A DNA stretch of 60,000 nucleotides. Source: Liolophura sinensis. Taxonomy: Eukaryota > Mollusca > Polyplacophora > Chitonida > Chitonidae. Both the position numbers and the translations under genes were made by a program. The notes beneath the pieces were generated by a model that saw only the letters and a list, made by a program, of their open reading frames with translations, was not told the DNA's origin and did no database searches. The stretch covers positions 11,220,281-11,280,280 of the forward strand of contig NC_088301.1 in assembly GCF_032854445.1 (NCBI RefSeq). The letters run 5' to 3'. This document shows positions 55,356 to 60,000 of the stretch, piece by piece (the stretch's first letter is position 1; each line of letters opens with the position of its first letter).

Positions 55356-56303
55356 GGTTTCACTTGTTCCAAATAATATATCTACTTGGTGAAGATTGGT
55401 CAGTGTAAAAATTGTTCTCATCGTTGTAATGATCGGTGCCTTGGGAATGAAATCAGTGCATTTCCTAGTTGTATCTTTAATGCCATATAATCTGTAACCT
55501 GAATTTGGTGCAACCGTAATAATTTTTTTTGTGTTATATTGTCAGTAGACCCTATTTGTATTTTATCATTATCAGTACTTGCTTTTTGCAAATTGTTAAA
55601 CTGTGCAACACTTTACAACTTCTTTAAACAGTTTATCTTAATTGTTCTGTTTTTGCTAGTTTGTCTCGTAGGATTTATGGTACAGGAAATTTGTTTATAT
55701 TGCCTTGGCGTAGTTCGGCAAATTCTGCTCGGTACATGCCCAGGCATTCACTTTCTGAATTTAGGCGGACCATAACATTCTAAACTTAGAACATAGTAAA
55801 AATTTATTTTGGCAAACAAGTTACACATGTGTACAACCTGGTATACTAAACAAAAAAACAAAAAAAAAAAAAACAGTTGTCACAGGTTTGATAGAGATAC
55901 TTTTGTTACTATACTGAAAAAGTATTACATTAATGTTCAATACTTGGTTGGTTACCACCTGCATTTCAGTGCCTGTTTCAAGTTATTGTTTGATATTGTT
56001 AAAAAAGTTGTAACAAAATTTTAACCATGTGTTTACAATTGTTTATATATGTGTAAAACCTAGATGAGTCTCAGGGACCACTGTATTGGAATGAGTGCCT
56101 ATATAGCCTATATATATGATTTGTCATTTCATATTCCCTGCCTGCTTTACAAGTCAGTCGGATTTTAAAGACTATCCCAGGGATCTTTATCATAATCAAT
56201 CCAACGGAATTTGCCCTTTGTATGTTAGAATAATCAAAATAATTACTTTCACAAAATATCAGCCTCGCGTGTGCAAGTGTTACCGTTCAAAATCGGTAAT
56301 AAA
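55356..56303 (+). promoter_or_regulatory. Probable DPYD 3'UTR and polyadenylation signal
   Basis: AT-rich, no gene. The first AATAAA after the stop that I find is at 56298-56303 (cggtaataaagtttgt), giving a 3'UTR of about 950 bases if used. Plus-strand frames here (78 to 126 codons) show no conserved features. Confidence 0.4.
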
Positions 56304-56852
56304 GTTTGTACAATTTATAATGCAGTTCGCTTTATTACTTCTTCTGAATTCCAAATCATGTAGAACTATAAGAGTTATACGAGTCTGGTATTTTCTCAAA
56401 GGCAGCAATTTGAGCTATTCAAGACAGGATTTTCTTCGTCTTGTTCTTACATTCGTATACTTGAGCGCTTACGACCGGACCCCACTGTCGAGTTAGGTTG
56501 GGTCTTTAGCTCCCTTGTGTGCTGAGCTTTAGAATTCTATGACTGGTTGCTGCTGAGTTGAGTCGCGTGGTAATCATGTACAGTATGAGCTTCGATCATC
56601 ACTATATTAAATGTTTGGTCATGTGACTTTTCATCAAAAACGACATCGGCAGAAAGTTTGTGATCGTTGTCACGGAACGGTAAGAAAAATGTTGCAGTCA
56701 GTTGTCTGTACATGCATGCAATACAAGTCGTGTGACCATGCGTCGGCGACTGAAACCCGGCAAGCCCAAATCCTAAGTAATCTTGTGTAAGAAATAACTG
56801 CGTGACTCAGCTGGAGTTGTATTCCAGTCGTAACATGTAAGCCACTTCAATC

Positions 56853-57024
56853 CAAAGTTGTATGGCCATCGGCGACTGGATATAAAAATCCGTACGACAA
56901 CTCAGTTTAATTGAGTTGCGTCTTAAACTCGGCATACACGAGAGCATAAGACGCGACTCAACTCAAACTCAACTGGCCGTGTATAAGGGCGTTGATCCCA
57001 GTCGCTGATGGCCATTCCACTTTG
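56853..57024. mobile_element. Palindromic MITE-like element 1
   Basis: The outer arms caaagttgtatggccatcgg and its near reverse complement (ctgatggccattccactttg) enclose inner arms ttgagttgcgtctta (56911-56925) and taagacgcgactcaa (56947-56961). The whole 172-base stretch can fold as one hairpin. Related arms appear again at 57051-57208 and 57487-57570. Confidence 0.65.
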
Positions 57025-57050
57025 AAATTAACCAGTATACAGGTAACGAC

Positions 57051-57208
57051 CGGAATGCAACTCCAGCTGTCGAGTTGAGTTGGATCTAAATCTCAGCATA
57101 GACGAAAGTTTAAGACCCAACTCAACTCTATTCGGCTGATGTATCCGTCCCAAGTGCTCGTGTTTCCAAAACAACGATGCAGCTCAACTGGAGTTGTATT
57201 CCATTCCG
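57051..57208. mobile_element. Palindromic MITE-like element 2
   Basis: Outer arms cggaatgcaactccag and ctggagttgtattccattcc; inner arms gagttgagttggatct and agacccaactcaactc. It belongs to the same family as 56853-57024, directly adjacent. A further single-arm remnant lies at about 56810-56835. Confidence 0.6.
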
Positions 57209-57237
57209 TCGTTGTGTGTATGGCGGTCCATTCCAGA

Positions 57238-57486
57238 GCCTTCCAGCTCATGCTGGCTTCCTCTCCGGTCGTACGTTGGAAGGTTTGCCATCAACTTATT
57301 GGGTGATCATGGGTTACCCCCATGCTGTGCCCGGTTTCCTCTTACCATTATGCAGGCCGACGTCTTCCAGCAACCTGCGGATGGTCGTGGGTTTTCCCCG
57401 GTCTCTGTCCTGTTTCTCCCCACCATAATGCTGGCTACTGTCATACACGTCTTGAGTATGGCGTAAAATACCAATCAAATAAATTC
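57238..57486 (+). mobile_element. tRNA-derived SINE, plus orientation, with internal duplication
   Basis: Core catgctggcttcctctccgg is followed by two successive passes of the ggtttcct...ccataatg segment (about 57325-57350 and 57398-57432), ending taccaatcaaataaattc. It interrupts the palindromic-element cluster. Sequence resuming at 57487 (cgtatgaccatcagtcaccc) resembles an arm of elements 1 and 2. Confidence 0.8.
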
Positions 57487-57589
57487 GTATGACCATCAGT
57501 CACCCAGACCAATCACGTCCTAAGCTTTCGCACCTGTATACACGAGAGCTTAAAGCGCGATTCGGCTCAACTCATTTGGTGGTAAGAAG

Positions 57590-59735
57590 GTGGAAATGAC
57601 CATCTTGGAACCTTTGCGTTATATGTATTTGCACCTTAAGCTACTCTTACAAAAAGTGCTTTATCACACATAATTCATACTTCCTTGAAATATCATGATC
57701 ATGAACTTCGGCCCCTCAAAGGACTATAATCGTATTGTGCAATATTAAAGAAACTTCCCTATAAGACTAAGACCCATTATAATTCAAGCACATAGCTCTT
57801 GCAGCTACCAAGCGTTATCAGGGTGAAAATTCTTTTTATCATAGTAGGTACCCTTTACAGGCCTAGGCTGATTTTCAGAGGTCCGTACACCCTCCCATCG
57901 GTTCCAGGCCTGTCGGGTCATGCCCAGACTGGAGTTCATTGGTAACCCAGTATACACGTACATGCATTCATATATACATTTTCCGCGCAATGGCGACTCG
58001 GGTCATTCTCTTGTAATGTATTAGTGACAAACATGTAACTCCGAATCAAGTGTCTATATTGTTCACATGTTTGAAATTGATGCATAAATCTTACACGTCA
58101 CAGTGCAAATCGTCAAGGTAAAATCTTGAGTAAAATTAAAATAGATTATTCTATTTTATTGTTGGTTATAAACGCCATGGTTAAGACTGTTTAGTTAGGC
58201 CTATATGGTAGCGGTCTGGTTTATGAGAAAGAGTGGGAACACCCGGGTTCATGGCGTAAACCATTATAGTTACCAACGCCTACAAAATTTCTATTTACGG
58301 CTGGGCTTGAACCTGCCCAGGTATAGTGTGTCGAATGACTTAGAACACAGCTTTGGAAAATTACTGAATTCTGGAAATTTCTGAATCTCCATTCAGTTGC
58401 GATCAATAAATAAATAAATATATGAATAAATGGAATCTACACTCACTGCTTAGCGCACGCAGTGAGCTGTCAACCACTTCAATGTCAGGTATCCAAAATT
58501 CCTCAATTTTTGTTTCTAATATACGCCTTTCGCAGGAAGGCAATCATAAAAAGCTAAGTGTTTATATCTCCCCATTTCGTGTGTATGCAAAGTGTGCTAT
58601 TAAACTGGTTAATCATAATGGGAAGTATCTTGCATGTTAATATGCGATATAACAGCTTAAAATGGAAAGTCATAAGTTCGCTATAACTGTTCAAAAGCAC
58701 ACAGCTGTTAATATATGGTAGAGTCAAGCTTGTGTTGATTCTTTCATGAACTCAACTCAGCCGGATATTTGAGGGAGCTACGAGATCCCAATATATGCCA
58801 GTGCTTTTAATGGTAAAACCTTACAAATTTTACTGTTAATAAGAACACAACAAAAACATGGGTACATCTACCTTGTATAGGTTTTCCAAGCATAAGGAAT
58901 AACAAGCCGTAGTTTAAGATAAAACAGAAAGCTATCCTCAGCTGATCAGTAACTGATCAGATACCATTCTCATCAAATGAATGGCGCATATATTTAATGC
59001 ATGTCTAAGAATACCCATACCAGGCCTTCTAACATTATTGTCGTGAATAATTTCAAAAATATGGAGACATAGATCCAGATTTGAAGCGGTTAGAAATATA
59101 ATTTCGAAAAATCCTCAGCGAAACCAAGTTCCAATTGCAGTTCGATCTATATATAACCTGGGTGTGTTTTAAAGTGACTTTAATTGCCTTAACCATCGAT
59201 GGCAAATGCATAGCACGCTGATACCACAGGCATCGAAATCCCCTATTATATATTTAAAACTATTTGACCTAATAGATATCTTACTATCCCATAAAAAATG
59301 AAGGATAAGATCCATTTAAGACCCGTTCTGAGGTGCGTATATACAGTACAGAGAATAAGCGCACCAGTTTCGACATTGCCATGCACCAGTTTCAACTCTG
59401 CTAAAAACCTGATCACTAATGAGAATCTTGCCCTGGAGGATAAGTTTATGATTTCACCATGTGATAAGAGTCAGCTTTATGACATACATTAATATTTCAT
59501 TATAATTCCTTAATGTTGAGTCATATTGTTTGAGAAGTGTATTCCAGGGATACAAATTTGAGTCTTCTGTATGGGTAATGTCTTCTATACTAAACCTTCA
59601 TTAACAAATGCCTCAAAATTAGCCCTCCTATATGCAAGTAAAGAGTGAGAGATGCAGGCAGATGACATACCTAATAAAAAAACAAAACACAGGTGTTGCC
59701 ATCTGCGTATAGGTGTACATTTATCATATTGGTAA
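57590..59735. other. Stretch with no recognised gene
   Basis: AT-rich sequence without supported exons. Short open frames (60 to 72 codons) have no recognisable content. A possible old tRNA-like SINE fragment lies near 58235-58325 (acccgggttcatggc; gggcttgaacctgccc). Confidence 0.4.
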
Positions 59736-59739
59736 GGAG

Positions 59740-60000
59740 CTTTGTGTACCCATATCATATTGTAGAGAATTATGAACAAGACCTAACCATTTGTGTACCC
59801 GTATCATATTGTAAAGAATTATGAACAAGGCCTAACCATTTGTGTACCCGTATCATATTGAAAAGAATTATGAACAAGACCTAACTATTTGTGTACCCGT
59901 ATCATATTGTAAAGAATTATGAACAAGGCCTAACCATTTGTGTACCCGTATCATATTGAAAAGAATTATGAACAAGACCTAACTATTTGTGTACCCGTAT
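59740..60000. repeat. 49-bp tandem repeat running off the window end
   Basis: Unit catttgtgtacccgtatcat followed by attgtaaagaattatgaaca and aggcctaac. At least five copies. From the second copy on they alternate between two forms (gtaaag...aaggcc and gaaaag...aagacc), making a 98-bp higher-order unit. The true extent is unknown. Confidence 0.88.

Overview
The window is animal nuclear DNA. Genes are split into many short exons with GT-AG introns, the DNA is AT-rich, and it is full of SINE copies, minisatellites and (TA)n tracts. The interspersed repeats are of a kind I associate with molluscs and other lophotrochozoans: a tRNA-derived SINE ending in a conserved tail, and a second family containing the motif cgtactcaacaatttttcag. 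A mollusc-like animal is my best guess, from repeat style only. There are no prokaryotic features, CRISPR arrays or phage.

Layout: (1) 467-619 (+) is the last exon of a gene I cannot name, with an AATAAA 20 bases after the stop. (2) 3533-6931 (+) holds the last four exons of WDR83/MORG1, a WD40 scaffold; the N-terminal blades were not found. (3) 8598-15168 (-) is a complete ten-exon gene of 423 codons for CIMAP2 (LEXM, C1orf177), a sperm/cilium SHIPPO-type microtubule protein. (4) 15169-23720 is an intergenic region with a LINE fragment, a MITE-like hairpin element, old SINEs and a duplicated block. (5) 23721-55355 (+) is a 23-exon dihydropyrimidine dehydrogenase gene (DPYD), about 1032 codons, with every domain recognisable: N-terminal Fe-S, FAD, NADPH, FMN barrel and C-terminal Fe-S. 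(6) 55356-60000 holds the DPYD 3' flank, a cluster of palindromic elements with a SINE, and a 49-bp tandem repeat running off the end.

The most unusual feature is in DPYD. Exon 19 (equivalent to human exon 20) is present twice in full. Its 3' part plus the adjoining splice donor is amplified into a 7.3-kb array, giving 61 exon-3'-end/donor copies in all, mostly in 120-bp (40-codon) units. A second array in intron 12 is made of copies of the exon 12/donor junction, and the WDR83 3'UTR carries a decayed array that resembles its own stop-codon region. Arrays seeded from exon ends are therefore a theme here. DPYD introns 1, 5, 10 and 18 carry further tandem arrays.

DPYD also has five single-base length differences in homopolymers, all within exons 11, 12, 14 and 15 (36.7-41.0 kb), while every other exon is clean. 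This looks more like a local consensus-quality problem than a dead gene, but that cannot be settled from the sequence. The genes are not functionally linked in any way I can see.
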